Assembly: GCA_964614185.1 (NCBI GenBank)
Contig: CAZTKJ010000003.1
Location: forward strand, 62,001-126,000
Direction: 5' to 3'
DNA from: Suilimivivens sp964614185
GTDB lineage: Bacteria > Bacillota > Clostridia > Lachnospirales > Lachnospiraceae
Length of the DNA stretch: 64,000 nucleotides
The position numbers and the translations under genes were made by a program. The notes under the pieces are model-generated. The model saw nothing but the letters and a program-made list of their open reading frames with translations. It searched no databases and was not told the DNA's origin. Below, one piece after another: positions 43,215 to 51,940 of this stretch (its first letter is position 1; every line of letters begins with the position of its first letter).

Positions 43215-44348
43215 ATGATTTTTTCGTTTTCCACCCTACTTAGTATGTTGGTGGTTAACGCTGTTTTTGTTGGAATCCTGTATCTCTTGATAAATACCCG
43301 GTTAATCAATTACCGAAATATCAATTTCTTTTTATTATCTACCGCTGTTGTTTTGGTAAAATTTTTGCTGCCGTATGAATTTCCTTTTACAAGATCCATT
43401 GCTATAAGCAGAGGATTGCCTGTAATTTATGATGTTTTTCATACGGCACTTTTTATGTTTCGGGGGTATTCTGTCAATTTATTTCAAATTTTCGTGTTCT
43501 TTTGGATTTCAGGCAGCGTATTCTTATCAGTGAAAACCATAAATAAGTACAGACACACCATGGCGGATCTGGCGGTCTACAGACCGCCAAAGGATTTCCC
43601 GGCAATATCTATCCTGCAGGAAATCAATGCATCCTACGGCCATTCCAAAACTATCAGGCTCCTTTTAACTGACCGGTCTGTTTCACCTGTTACATTCGGC
43701 ATAAAAAGTCCTACCATTATTGCTCTAGACATGTCTTTTTCTGATAAAGAATGGTACTACATATTAAGGCATGAAACAGCCCACTATTACAGCCATCATC
43801 TCTACTACAAGCTGCTGTGCGAAGTGCTCCGGATCATATACTTTTGGAACCCGCTGACCAAACTGCTGATTCACCAAATCAACAGGATCCTGGAAATCAG
43901 CATTGATTCCAAAGTCACCGCACAATTGACGGAAATGGAGAAAATTGAATATTCGGAATGCCTGCTTAAAGTTGCCAGGCAGCGAGAAACCTCCCGGAAC
44001 GGACCGGTATATATGGCTCCTTTCATTTCCGGTATGTCTCTTTCCATCAAGCAAAGAGTTCATCTGATCATAGAAAGTCCCAAAAAGGCAGAGAGATTTT
44101 CTCCCAAGATCATCTTCTCCTGTTTTGTTATGACGGCGCTGACAGTATTCTCCCTGTTCTTTGTATTTGAAGCATATAGAATCTGTCCTGGAAATGAACA
44201 AGGAACCTACAATATACGTGAAAACACCACTTATTTTGTTATTAACACAGACGGAACTTATGACTTATACCGTGATTCTAAATATATAACTACTGTTACA
44301 GAAGTCTGGGATGAACGGATTCCCATCTATGAAACACTTCCCAATTAA
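43215..44348 (+). CDS. BlaR1-like M56 membrane protease
   Basis: 377 residues. Four to five membrane helices, with a cytoplasmic M56 zinc protease motif LRHETAHYYSHH (His186-Glu187...His190) and IDSKVTAQLTEMEK, the third-ligand region. Only about 55-60 residues follow the last helix (about 295-317), far less than the penicillin-binding sensor of BlaR1/MecR1, so it does not sense beta-lactams that way. It would sense something else and cut the partner BlaI-like repressor. No beta-lactamase is near. Confidence 0.9.
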   Translation: MIFSFSTLLSMLVVNAVFVGILYLLINTRLINYRNINFFLLSTAVVLVKFLLPYEFPFTRSIAISRGLPVIYDVFHTALFMFRGYSVNLFQIFVFFWISGSVFLSVKTINKYRHTMADLAVYRPPKDFPAISILQEINASYGHSKTIRLLLTDRSVSPVTFGIKSPTIIALDMSFSDKEWYYILRHETAHYYSHHLYYKLLCEVLRIIYFWNPLTKLLIHQINRILEISIDSKVTAQLTEMEKIEYSECLLKVARQRETSRNGPVYMAPFISGMSLSIKQRVHLIIESPKKAERFSPKIIFSCFVMTALTVFSLFFVFEAYRICPGNEQGTYNIRENTTYFVINTDGTYDLYRDSKYITTVTEVWDERIPIYETLPN

Positions 44349-44465
44349 TCCAGTCGGATTATTGTTCTCCAAAACTATAACTATTTAAATACTTTATTTC
44401 CAAAATATGACAAATTTCGTCTTTTTTATTATTTTTTTCTTTTATTTATATTTCTTCTCCATTCA

Positions 44466-44494
44466 TTGACAATGTTTTCCATTTACTGTAAAAT
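44466..44494 (+). promoter_or_regulatory. Consensus promoter for the small secreted protein
   Basis: TTGACA (44466-44471), 17-nt spacer, TAAAAT (44489-44494). TTTACTGTAAA (44482-44492) overlaps the -10 and is a BlaI-operator-like palindrome. A CAAAATATGAC motif lies upstream at 44401-44411. Confidence 0.8.
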
Positions 44495-44553
44495 TTACTG
44501 ATAGAATATATTTTTCCTAATCTCATTAATATTATATTTTTAGGAGGATACAG

Positions 44554-44820
44554 ATGAAAAAAATGTTACTACTGAAAAAGGCAGTTTTTAGAGCAGCTGT
44601 CGTATCTGCTTTATCGTTCTTTTTGTTATCCACTCCTGTCTATGGAGCAGAAGTGGAAGCTCCCGAAACTCCTCAAACAGAAGATTCCAATGAAGGAATC
44701 TCCCTTCTTTCTGACATTATAGACTGGCGCTATAAGACCGTAGGAGGCAGACTCTACAGACGCCTGTATAACTACACCAAAGACAGATGGGAAGATGAAT
44801 ATTGGACTGAGTGCGTATAG
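44554..44820 (+). CDS. Small secreted protein of unknown function
   Basis: 88 residues. A Lys-rich start and hydrophobic stretch (FRAAVVSALSFFLLSTPVYG) form a signal peptide; the mature part begins near AEVEAPETP. The C-terminal half is aromatic and charged (IDWRYKTVGGRLYRRLYNYT, then KDRWEDEYW). It reminds me of short exported proteins of the DUF6147 kind, but I cannot confirm. AGGAGG is 5-6 nt before the ATG. It follows the M56 gene by 205 bp with its own promoter, so it may be a regulated output of the BlaI/M56 pair. Confidence 0.8.
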   Translation: MKKMLLLKKAVFRAAVVSALSFFLLSTPVYGAEVEAPETPQTEDSNEGISLLSDIIDWRYKTVGGRLYRRLYNYTKDRWEDEYWTECV

Positions 44821-44831
44821 TTTTACTAAAG

Positions 44832-44865
44832 AAAAGAGGCCGTCACAGCTGTGATGGTCTCTTTT
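44832..44865. terminator. Convergent bidirectional terminator
   Basis: A 16-bp stem (44832-44847 and 44850-44865) with two G-T pairs, bounded by AAAA and TTTT. It ends the small secreted-protein gene and the facing GNAT gene. Confidence 0.88.
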
Positions 44866-44868
44866 AGT

Positions 44869-45321
44869 CTACTGCTTATGCACATACATTCTTGTCATGT
44901 CCGGTTCTCCCTCTCCCTGAACCATACACAGGAATTCCCATCCGTACCTTTCGTAAAAAGAAGTATGATCCGTAACAAGATATAATGTATGGATTCCTGA
45001 TTCTTCCATATCTTTGCATACATACTGAAGCAATTCTCCTGCAATGCCTCTGCACCGACAGTTTTCTTCCACATATACGGCACACACGTTAGGAGTCAAA
45101 TCCTTACGGTCATGAAAATCATTTTCAATAACACCCAGACCTCCTATGATAGCTTCATTTTCTACTGCAACGTACCATTGAGGTATGACCTTCTCTCCCT
45201 TCAGGCATTCCCCAATGCTCTCCTGATATGCTTCCAGCGGAATGCCCCATTTTTCATGAAACCATGCTGCTGCCTTTTGGGATATTTCAGCATGTTCTCT
45301 GATTTTTATTATTTGTATCAT
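44869..45321 (-). CDS. GNAT family N-acetyltransferase
   Basis: 150 residues. NVCAVYVEENCRCRGIAGELLQYV is motif A with the CRGIAG acetyl-CoA loop, and LVTDHTSFYERYGWEF is motif B. The start at 45321 has AAAGGA 8 nt upstream; an in-frame codon at 45348 is poorer. Substrate unknown. It converges on the small secreted-protein gene. Confidence 0.9.
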   Translation of the reverse strand: MIQIIKIREHAEISQKAAAWFHEKWGIPLEAYQESIGECLKGEKVIPQWYVAVENEAIIGGLGVIENDFHDRKDLTPNVCAVYVEENCRCRGIAGELLQYVCKDMEESGIHTLYLVTDHTSFYERYGWEFLCMVQGEGEPDMTRMYVHKQ

Positions 45322-45390
45322 GATTTTATTCCTTTCTTTTAGGCGCAAAATAATATATAATAATGTGATAACTCATGGGAGGTATATTCA

Positions 45391-45552
45391 ATGGAAATTC
45401 TTTTTTTTGCCCTTATGATCGGTATTGCATTGGCAGCTTCAATCTGCAGCGGAAGCAGTAAAAAACGAGGCTGCGGCGGTGGATGCGCCACCTGTGGAAA
45501 CCGGAAGACCTGCCATCGGAAGCGCGAGGAACAAGGGGAAGAAAATAAATAA
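45391..45552 (+). CDS. Small Cys-rich membrane protein (FeoB-associated type)
   Basis: 53 residues. One hydrophobic segment (ILFFALMIGIALAASI), then a Gly/Cys-rich tail CSGSSKKRGCGGGCATCGNR with KTCHRKR after it. The layout is that of FeoB-associated Cys-rich proteins, which sit beside ferrous iron transporters, but no feoA/feoB gene is in the window. GGGAGG is 9 nt before the ATG. The short length and good ribosome site support a real gene. Confidence 0.72.
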   Translation: MEILFFALMIGIALAASICSGSSKKRGCGGGCATCGNRKTCHRKREEQGEENK

Positions 45553-45569
45553 CTATTTTTCTGTATGAT

Positions 45570-46007
45570 TTATCTTTTGTCGGTCAAATTGCTTTCCGCT
45601 CTTTTCTCTGCTTCTTCTATCAGCTTCGGCTGTATTTCAGGATAGGTCCACTTCTCCGGAGATCCGTCCCTGATCACAATTTTTTCTATCTCACTATGCA
45701 GCTCCGGTTCAAATGCATTAATCTCTGCACGATACAACATTCCAAAAGATTCTTCACTATCCGAATCTGCCACAACGGAATAGACGCAAATCGGCTCAAT
45801 TTCAAAGCTGACAGCACCTGTCTCCTCATACAGCTCTCTTTTTGCCGTAGTCAAAATAGATTCACCCGGTTCTCTATGCCCGCCGGGAACTTCCAGGGTA
45901 TCTCTCTCTTTATGCTTGCAGAATACATATTGTCCCTCTGTTTTGGCAATTATAACTGCAAATTTCAATAATTTATCCTCAACTGCTTCATAGAAATTTA
46001 CTTTCAT
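45570..46007 (-). CDS. Nudix hydrolase
   Basis: 145 residues. The Nudix box GGHREPGESILTTAKRELYEETG lies at 42-64 (GX5EX7REUXEEXGU), so the metal-binding Glu residues are present. It hydrolyses a nucleoside diphosphate linked to another group; substrate unknown. ATG 46007 has AAAGG 6 nt upstream and starts the domain; an in-frame ATG further up gives an extra 33 residues without a site. Confidence 0.92.
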   Translation of the reverse strand: MKVNFYEAVEDKLLKFAVIIAKTEGQYVFCKHKERDTLEVPGGHREPGESILTTAKRELYEETGAVSFEIEPICVYSVVADSDSEESFGMLYRAEINAFEPELHSEIEKIVIRDGSPEKWTYPEIQPKLIEEAEKRAESNLTDKR

Positions 46008-46265
46008 ATTGAACCTTTCTGTAATTTCTCTGTCAAAGTCTGTTATCTTTTTATGGCAAATATTTCTTGCAGATGTATTGTAACATGAAGAAATGTAACA
46101 TGACAATGCATTGCTTTTGCTTGTAGCCGTGATTTCCCGGATATGGAAAAGTAACTAAATATTTTAATTCTTGACAGGCAGAAAAGGATTACATAAAATA
46201 ATCTCAGATACCAAGAAACCAGGAATATTTTTTCTTTGATTTTCATATAATAAGGAGAGCATAAA

Positions 46266-46646
46266 ATGTCGTCAATAACGATGAAGGATCGTGTTCCTAT
46301 GGAAATAAAAAAAGTAAGTATTTCTGCCAAACGGCAGATAACAATTCCACAAAGATTTTTTACTATGCTGGGATTTGACACGGAAGCAGAATGTATGGTA
46401 CGGGGAAACGAATTAATCATTCGTCCCGCCAAAACAAATACTGGGGGAGAATTTGCAGAACAGATATTGGCAGATTTGATTGCGCAAGGGTACAGCGGAA
46501 ATGATCTTCTTGAGCATTTTAAGAAAGCACAGAAAGAAGTCCCTCAAGCTGTAAATGCAATGCTGACAGAAGCAAAACAAGCGGCTGCTTCAGAGGCTGA
46601 ATATATTTCCTATGAGGATGTTTTCAATCAGGAGGCAAAAGAATGA
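46266..46646 (+). CDS. AbrB-family antitoxin of a type II toxin-antitoxin pair
   Basis: 126 residues. The N-terminal AbrB/MazE swapped-hairpin fold is VSISAKRQITIPQRFFTMLG, then EAECMVRGNELIIRP. The C-terminal helical part (about 60-126) would bind the toxin. AAGGAG is 8 nt before the ATG. The stop overlaps the start of the RelE-type gene by 4 bp (ATGA). It is likely the operon's own repressor. Confidence 0.88.
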   Translation: MSSITMKDRVPMEIKKVSISAKRQITIPQRFFTMLGFDTEAECMVRGNELIIRPAKTNTGGEFAEQILADLIAQGYSGNDLLEHFKKAQKEVPQAVNAMLTEAKQAAASEAEYISYEDVFNQEAKE

Positions 46647-46939
46647 CAGAGGTACGTTTTCTTCCACCTGCAGCCAAATTCATAAAAAAGTTGAAAGACA
46701 AAAAATTAAAAATGCTGTATCAGGAAGCAATTGATAAAATTTGTAAAGATCATACCATCGGCACCATTAAAACAGGTGATTTATCCGATATATATGGATA
46801 TGATATTTACTATAATAAAACAAATTATGAACTGGCATATATCGTAGAGCATCTGGACGATAAGATTATCGTTGTAATCATGGCCGGAACCAGAGAAAAT
46901 TTTTATGACCAGCTAAAACAATACATAAAGACCGTGTAA
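46643..46939 (+). CDS. RelE/ParE-like toxin
   Basis: 98 residues, standard size for RelE/ParE. VRFLPPAAKFIKKLKDKKLK and the later GYDIYYNKTNYELAYIVEHL, then IIVVIMAGTRENFYDQLKQYI, fit the family: basic helices and a final beta hairpin with Tyr/Arg. It overlaps the AbrB-type gene upstream. RelE toxins cleave mRNA at the ribosome, ParE hits gyrase; sequence alone does not choose. Confidence 0.85.
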   Translation: MTEVRFLPPAAKFIKKLKDKKLKMLYQEAIDKICKDHTIGTIKTGDLSDIYGYDIYYNKTNYELAYIVEHLDDKIIVVIMAGTRENFYDQLKQYIKTV

Positions 46940-46956
46940 TTCACGGCCTCCTGCTT

Positions 46957-47592
46957 TTAAAGAATCTTTTTAACCGGATGTCTGATGACTGTTTTCAGCC
47001 TTTCAGGAGCCACCCGTCTTGCATCGCTCATATAAATCTCATGGTGGAATCTCTGCTCTGTAATATCCAGCTCATAACCCTCGGCAATCATATAATCATG
47101 CATCTTTTCAATCGTTTCAGGTTCCTTATCATAAGGGCCGATATGCATACACTGGACACATAATCCTTCCTCATAGGTCAGCCATTCTACCTTGGAAAAA
47201 TCCTTTTCCTTTTTCCTGGAAGCTTCCTCTATGGCCCATTCAAAATCCTTCTTCGTCACAAAATCCGGCAGCCTGATGATAGAAATAAAGTGAAAATCCT
47301 CTTTGCGGGTATAATCAATTCCTTTTATATTATCCTGCCACCAAAATCCCTCCAACGGCGGAACTACATAGTCAAAATAACCTTCTATCTGATGGTTTCC
47401 CTTCTTACTCATTTTAATGGTAAATGCAATTGCATAAAGCAGTCCGATGGATTCTTTATATTCGCTGCCTTCTATATTAGGATTTCCCTTTCCTCTTACT
47501 GCAATATAATTCATAGCAGGAACTTCTACGATAGCCGGACGATTCTTCGGCATATAAAATTCTTTGTATTCCTTTTTGTAGTCAAATGCCAT
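46957..47592 (-). CDS. GyrI-like small-molecule-binding protein
   Basis: 211 residues. The pattern EVPAMNYIAVRGKGNP and VPPLEGFWWQDN, later GLCVQCMHIGPYDKEPETIEKMHDYM, matches GyrI-like effector-binding domains as found alone or behind HTH regulators. AAGGAG lies 8 nt before ATG. It is the last gene of a three-gene minus-strand unit with a membrane protein and a cyclase-family enzyme. Ligand unknown. Confidence 0.88.
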   Translation of the reverse strand: MAFDYKKEYKEFYMPKNRPAIVEVPAMNYIAVRGKGNPNIEGSEYKESIGLLYAIAFTIKMSKKGNHQIEGYFDYVVPPLEGFWWQDNIKGIDYTRKEDFHFISIIRLPDFVTKKDFEWAIEEASRKKEKDFSKVEWLTYEEGLCVQCMHIGPYDKEPETIEKMHDYMIAEGYELDITEQRFHHEIYMSDARRVAPERLKTVIRHPVKKIL

Positions 47593-47612
47593 TTTCTTTT
47601 CACTCCTTATGT

Positions 47613-48089
47613 TTAAATTCTTTTGCTTTCTTTACTGTGCTGGATATGTATACCAATATGTCCTATCCCCAAAATTACCGTTACGATAAGCATCCATACA
47701 ACTTTGCCATATATACCCAGCAGAAAAAAAGCAATTACAGGCAATGTTGCTCCTGCCAGTGGTATTTTACAAAAACTGCTGTAAAAGTCCGTCAGTTTCC
47801 GCTCACTTCTAAAATAGCGAACCCACCATAATTCATACATGATCATTAATATGCAGGCTGCAATCAGCCACCAGGACCATGCAGACCATTGATGCAAGTT
47901 AAAATCAGAAAACAGTACTGCACAACAGCATGTTAAAGCTTCTCCTATTCTCTCCAAAAGCTGCAAGATCTTATTTTCATTTGCTGCCGTATATCCTTCC
48001 GGCATCTTTCGTGTCCATAATAGATTAGGGACAAACAACATTATTAAAAAGATAACCCCAATATATGAAAATCCTATATGCCCTGTCAT
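47613..48089 (-). CDS. Four-spanning membrane protein of unknown function
   Basis: 158 residues. Helices at about 8-22, 54-62, 68-85 and 118-145, with Trp-rich WSAWSWWLIA. The pattern GHIGFSYIGVIFLIMLFVPN is one I have seen in uncharacterised Gram-positive membrane proteins. It lies 4 bp after the cyclase-family gene and 20 bp before the GyrI-like gene. No function is proposed. Confidence 0.78.
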   Translation of the reverse strand: MTGHIGFSYIGVIFLIMLFVPNLLWTRKMPEGYTAANENKILQLLERIGEALTCCCAVLFSDFNLHQWSAWSWWLIAACILMIMYELWWVRYFRSERKLTDFYSSFCKIPLAGATLPVIAFFLLGIYGKVVWMLIVTVILGIGHIGIHIQHSKESKRI

Positions 48090-48093
48090 ATAT

Positions 48094-48690
48094 TCACTCC
48101 TCCTTAATCAGCACTGCTCTGCAGGGAGCGCCATCCATACCGCCAAGATTGATTGGCGCTGCATTCAGGAAATATGTCCCTTCCGTCACTTCGCCTAATC
48201 GTATTCCCTCCAAAAGCACGATCTCTGCGCCTAACAGTTCAAGATGTACCTGCATGGGTGCATTTTCCGGTCCCACTGTCTGGGATTCATTTCCAAGAAG
48301 TAATATTCGGGCATCCGCAAATACTTTAGCTGCTTCCTCTGAAACCACAGCCTCTCCTTTTATCAGGATTCTTCTTGCTGACTGACTGTCTGCTTTTTGT
48401 GCTTTTTCAAGAATTGCAGCCGCATCATCTGCTGTGACAATTCCATTATGCTCTGCTACATATGCCGGTCCTATGAATTTCTCTAAGTCTATTTCATTTA
48501 TGGTTTTGCCCTTCTCGTAAAAATGGTATGGAGCATCTACATGGGTTCCATTATGAGCACACATGCTGAATGCTGACAGATTACAAAAACTGCCCTCTTC
48601 TATCTTCAACAAAATTTTCCTTTCAGGGGCAGGGTCACCGGGAAATACCTTACATCTGAAAACTTCCTGGGAAATATCGTATATCTTCAT
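48094..48690 (-). CDS. Cyclase-family hydrolase (kynurenine formamidase-like)
   Basis: 198 residues. The metal-binding motif is HNGTHVDAPYHF (His, Thr, His, Asp), the mark of the cyclase/KynB family. YDISQEVFRCKVFPGDPAPE at the start is also typical. Members hydrolyse cyclic or formyl amides. It heads a three-gene unit and is read away from the chemotaxis receptor. Substrate unknown. Confidence 0.92.
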   Translation of the reverse strand: MKIYDISQEVFRCKVFPGDPAPERKILLKIEEGSFCNLSAFSMCAHNGTHVDAPYHFYEKGKTINEIDLEKFIGPAYVAEHNGIVTADDAAAILEKAQKADSQSARRILIKGEAVVSEEAAKVFADARILLLGNESQTVGPENAPMQVHLELLGAEIVLLEGIRLGEVTEGTYFLNAAPINLGGMDGAPCRAVLIKEE

Positions 48691-49008
48691 TGTATCTCTC
48701 CTGTTCTGTCAAATAATACCTTATCACAGTTTCACCGGCTGTTTTACTTCCCGGCTCACTTTCTAAAGTTAACTGACTATCTTTACTATACCTAAATTTT
48801 CCTGTCACTACAAGTCTGCCACTAAGTCATTTTATCAAAAAAAAAATAAAATTTTACTCCAATAAAGTAATTTTGTGCTATAATAGATACATATTATAAT
48901 TTTCAGAATCTTTCGCCGAACCACTTTTATATGAATCCTTCATCGTAAGATAAACAAAAATTACCTCAGGCAGGAGAAAAGACGCTGAAATCGAAAGGAA
49001 AATGGAAT
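48691..49008. promoter_or_regulatory. Divergent intergenic region with extended -10 promoter
   Basis: 318 bp. TGCTATAAT at 48876-48884 is an extended -10 for the chemotaxis receptor with a poor -35. I see no riboswitch fold or small gene. A purine-rich AAAGGA ribosome site sits right before the receptor ATG. Confidence 0.6.
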
Positions 49009-50733
49009 ATGAAAAAAAGGAAAACAAGAGGACTGGGTATCAGAACTAAAATCTTATTTCCTACAAGCGTAGTGATTATTCTGCTATGTGTAGTCATGGG
49101 AATGAATTCTTATCTTCGCACAAAAGAAGGACTAATTGCTATGGGTGTAGAGGAAGCACAAATGGCAGCCATTATCTCCACCAAAGCCATTAATGTTGAC
49201 CAGCTGGCAACACTATTGGCAGATAATGAACAGAGCGAAATATACGACACACTGTTCAATTCTATGTACGGCATTAAAAATGACTGCGGAATCCAATATC
49301 TGTATACACTGTATACAGATGGAAACAAAGTATACTATGGAATTGATGCGGACACCAGCGCAAACGGTCACGATTTGGGCGCCCCTTTTGAAGTGTCATA
49401 TCAGGAATTAAAATCCGTTTTTGACGGGCAAATGTATGTGCAGGATTATATTGATTCTACGGATGATGGTGATTTGATCTCCGCCTATATGCCCCTTGCC
49501 GACAGTAATGGAAATATAATAAGTATTGTAGGCTGTGACTATGATGCCAGCGGGGTGGTAGCCCGTTTGAATCTGGCATTGCAGCGGGTCATCCAGATTT
49601 CAGTTATCTGCCTGATCATTGCTTTGGTCATTCTTAACCTTTTGGTCAGCACTGTAATAAGAAGGCTGCGTATGGTAGATAGCAAAATCTATGAACTGGT
49701 ACATAACGAAGGCGACCTGACCCAGACACTGGATGTCCATACCGGTGATGAAATGGAAATGATTGCAGAGAATGTCAACGAATTACTTCAATATATACGG
49801 GGAATTATGTTGAATATATCTGCGAATTCAGAACAATTACAGGAATCTTCCCGTACAGTATCAAACAACCTGTCTAATGCCGAAATGGGAATCACAGATG
49901 TTTCTGCCGTAATGGAAGAAATGAGTGCGTCAATGGAAGAATCCAGTGCCTCCTTAGAGCAGGTCAACGATTCGATCAAACAGATCTTTAATGCAATAGC
50001 AAATATTTACGAAGAGGCTGAGAACGGAAGAACTTCTTCTGAAAGAATTATGGAAAATGCCTCAAAAGTATACAACCGGGCAGTAGAAGCCAAGCAGGAT
50101 GCTGCAGTCCAGGTTGCAAATATGGCCGCATCTGTTCAACAAAAAGTAGAAAAATCCAAAGATGTAGAGAAAATCAGGGAACTTACCAAGAACATTATCA
50201 GTATTACCGAAGCCACAAATCTGCTTGCATTAAATGCCAGCATTGAAGCCGCAAGAGCCGGCGAGGCAGGAAAAGGCTTTGCGGTGGTCGCTGATGAAAT
50301 TGGCAAGCTGGCATCTAACTCTGCAGCATCTGCAACAGAGATTCAAAATGTGACTGCTGAAGTGATTCAAACGGTAGATGAACTGGCCGCAGAAGCAGAA
50401 GAAATGATTGCATTCACAAATAAAACAGCTATTGGCGGTTATGAAAAACTGTTGGAAACCAGTGAAGACTATCAGAACAATGTAGGAAACATGAATGAAA
50501 TGATGCAGCATTTTGCTGCTGAAAGCCAGCAGCTGAAGGAAAACATGAACGGTATCAAGGAATCCTTAGATGATGTAAAAACAGCTGTTGGTGAATGTGC
50601 AATAGGTGTAATGAATGTAACGGAAACAGCTGTAGAATTAACAAATAATGTCAGTGATATCGGCCAGGAAGCAGAATCCAATTTGCAGATTGTTGATCAG
50701 CTGAATCACGAAGTAGGGAAATTTAAATTATAG
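49009..50733 (+). CDS. Methyl-accepting chemotaxis protein
   Basis: 574 residues. First membrane helix at about 17-37; an extracellular sensor (about 38-190) with YTLYTDGNKVYYGIDAD, as in dCache/Cache ligand folds; second helix at about 190-215; HAMP at about 215-268; then the signalling domain. The hairpin tip EATNLLALNASIEAARAGEA is at 400-419. It senses a small ligand and talks to CheA/CheW, which are not in the window. It is monocistronic and ends at a terminator. Confidence 0.95.
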   Translation: MKKRKTRGLGIRTKILFPTSVVIILLCVVMGMNSYLRTKEGLIAMGVEEAQMAAIISTKAINVDQLATLLADNEQSEIYDTLFNSMYGIKNDCGIQYLYTLYTDGNKVYYGIDADTSANGHDLGAPFEVSYQELKSVFDGQMYVQDYIDSTDDGDLISAYMPLADSNGNIISIVGCDYDASGVVARLNLALQRVIQISVICLIIALVILNLLVSTVIRRLRMVDSKIYELVHNEGDLTQTLDVHTGDEMEMIAENVNELLQYIRGIMLNISANSEQLQESSRTVSNNLSNAEMGITDVSAVMEEMSASMEESSASLEQVNDSIKQIFNAIANIYEEAENGRTSSERIMENASKVYNRAVEAKQDAAVQVANMAASVQQKVEKSKDVEKIRELTKNIISITEATNLLALNASIEAARAGEAGKGFAVVADEIGKLASNSAASATEIQNVTAEVIQTVDELAAEAEEMIAFTNKTAIGGYEKLLETSEDYQNNVGNMNEMMQHFAAESQQLKENMNGIKESLDDVKTAVGECAIGVMNVTETAVELTNNVSDIGQEAESNLQIVDQLNHEVGKFKL

Positions 50734-50746
50734 ACAGACGATATGT

Positions 50747-50780
50747 GACCTCCTGTATATCAATTACAGGAGGTCATTTT
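50747..50780. terminator. Terminator of the chemotaxis receptor gene
   Basis: GACCTCCTGTA (50747-50757) pairs perfectly with TACAGGAGGTC (50765-50775), followed by ATTTTTG. It also suits the minus-strand gene that ends at 50787. Confidence 0.92.
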
Positions 50781-50786
50781 TGCGTT

Positions 50787-51914
50787 CTATGACTGCTTTG
50801 TACGGAACAAACCAATCAGATATCGGTCAATCGTATGTAGAATCAATGCCAGCACAAGGGATGATGCGTACACTTCACAAATATACAGGACTGTATTCTT
50901 TATGGGCAGAAATGTAATAAACACATTGTGGGACAAATAAAGTTCCAGCGAAATCTCTCCCAAAAAGTACAGAATCTTATTCCCAAACTGTACTTTCTGC
51001 ATCAGAAGCACTACAAAAATCAGAAAGCAGAAAATAAAGGGCAGCTGAACTGCCAACGTCTGAAATTTCTCCTGATATCCCGGATGTCCGTCCCATTCAT
51101 ACCAATATCCCTTGGTTCGAAGCGCCGTCAGCGTCAGTTTGTAAAAATACCAGACAGCCAAGGCAAAAACCGGCAAGAGCACCAGATAGAATTTTCTGAT
51201 AAATAGAAGAAGCTTTTTTTCAAATTTAGCAAATAGAATCCCAATCCAGATCATAAAGGTTGCATTATACCACCATTCTCCCTTGAACCATGCGCCGCCG
51301 GAAGCAGTAGTTCTGTCGTGTCCAAGAAAAAGGCTTCCCACGATCAGCGCCGCCGTCAGGATTCCATAGACCAGACAGGCAATGCCATCCTTTTTGATCA
51401 ATTTGAACACAAGATAGAACAGCAGATATAAAAAGAACATCTCAACAATATACCACATCTGTGAATTTAAAAGTACCCAGCCCGTCAGATAAGAAATCAG
51501 TTCCGTCTTTTCAAACTTCTGTCCCATTAATGCCGCAGATGCAATAAAAGTAAAGTTACACAAATAAAAAGGAATAAGAATGCTGGGCATTCTCTTTCTG
51601 AAAAAGGAATTTAAATAATTGGGTTTATCCCGCAGACTGCTATACAAGCCATAGCCCGAGAAAAAGAAATACAGACCCACAAAGCAGACTCCGACATCCA
51701 CCATAAACAGCAGAATCCCTACATCGCCCCGGTTATTCAATGTCTGGGACATGTGGTGCAGCATAATTCCGACAGCGCTAAAACCAAGCAATTTCTTCGA
51801 TACCGGTAAAGAAAGCGCATCCTCATGCCACTCCCCTCTTTTTTTCACTTTCATCCCATATAACAGAATCACTGCCAACACACAATAAAAAATAAAATAA
51901 TAATTCTTTTCCAT
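50787..51914 (-). CDS. Acyltransferase family 3 membrane protein
   Basis: 375 residues, about ten membrane helices. LGFSAVGIMLHHMSQTLNN (with the HH pair) and GVCFVGLYFFFSGYGLYSSL match family motifs. The end GEISLELYLSHNVF is also common. It would acylate a surface carbohydrate. AGGAA is 6 nt before ATG 51914. It is 27 bp downstream of the Fic gene. Confidence 0.88.
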   Translation of the reverse strand: MEKNYYFIFYCVLAVILLYGMKVKKRGEWHEDALSLPVSKKLLGFSAVGIMLHHMSQTLNNRGDVGILLFMVDVGVCFVGLYFFFSGYGLYSSLRDKPNYLNSFFRKRMPSILIPFYLCNFTFIASAALMGQKFEKTELISYLTGWVLLNSQMWYIVEMFFLYLLFYLVFKLIKKDGIACLVYGILTAALIVGSLFLGHDRTTASGGAWFKGEWWYNATFMIWIGILFAKFEKKLLLFIRKFYLVLLPVFALAVWYFYKLTLTALRTKGYWYEWDGHPGYQEKFQTLAVQLPFIFCFLIFVVLLMQKVQFGNKILYFLGEISLELYLSHNVFITFLPIKNTVLYICEVYASSLVLALILHTIDRYLIGLFRTKQS

Positions 51915-51940
51915 TTGAGTTCCTACCTTTGCTTTAGTTT

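Noticed and set aside
48691..49008. c-di-GMP or other riboswitch before the chemotaxis receptor
   Set aside because: None of the conserved GEMM-type or other aptamer segments found.
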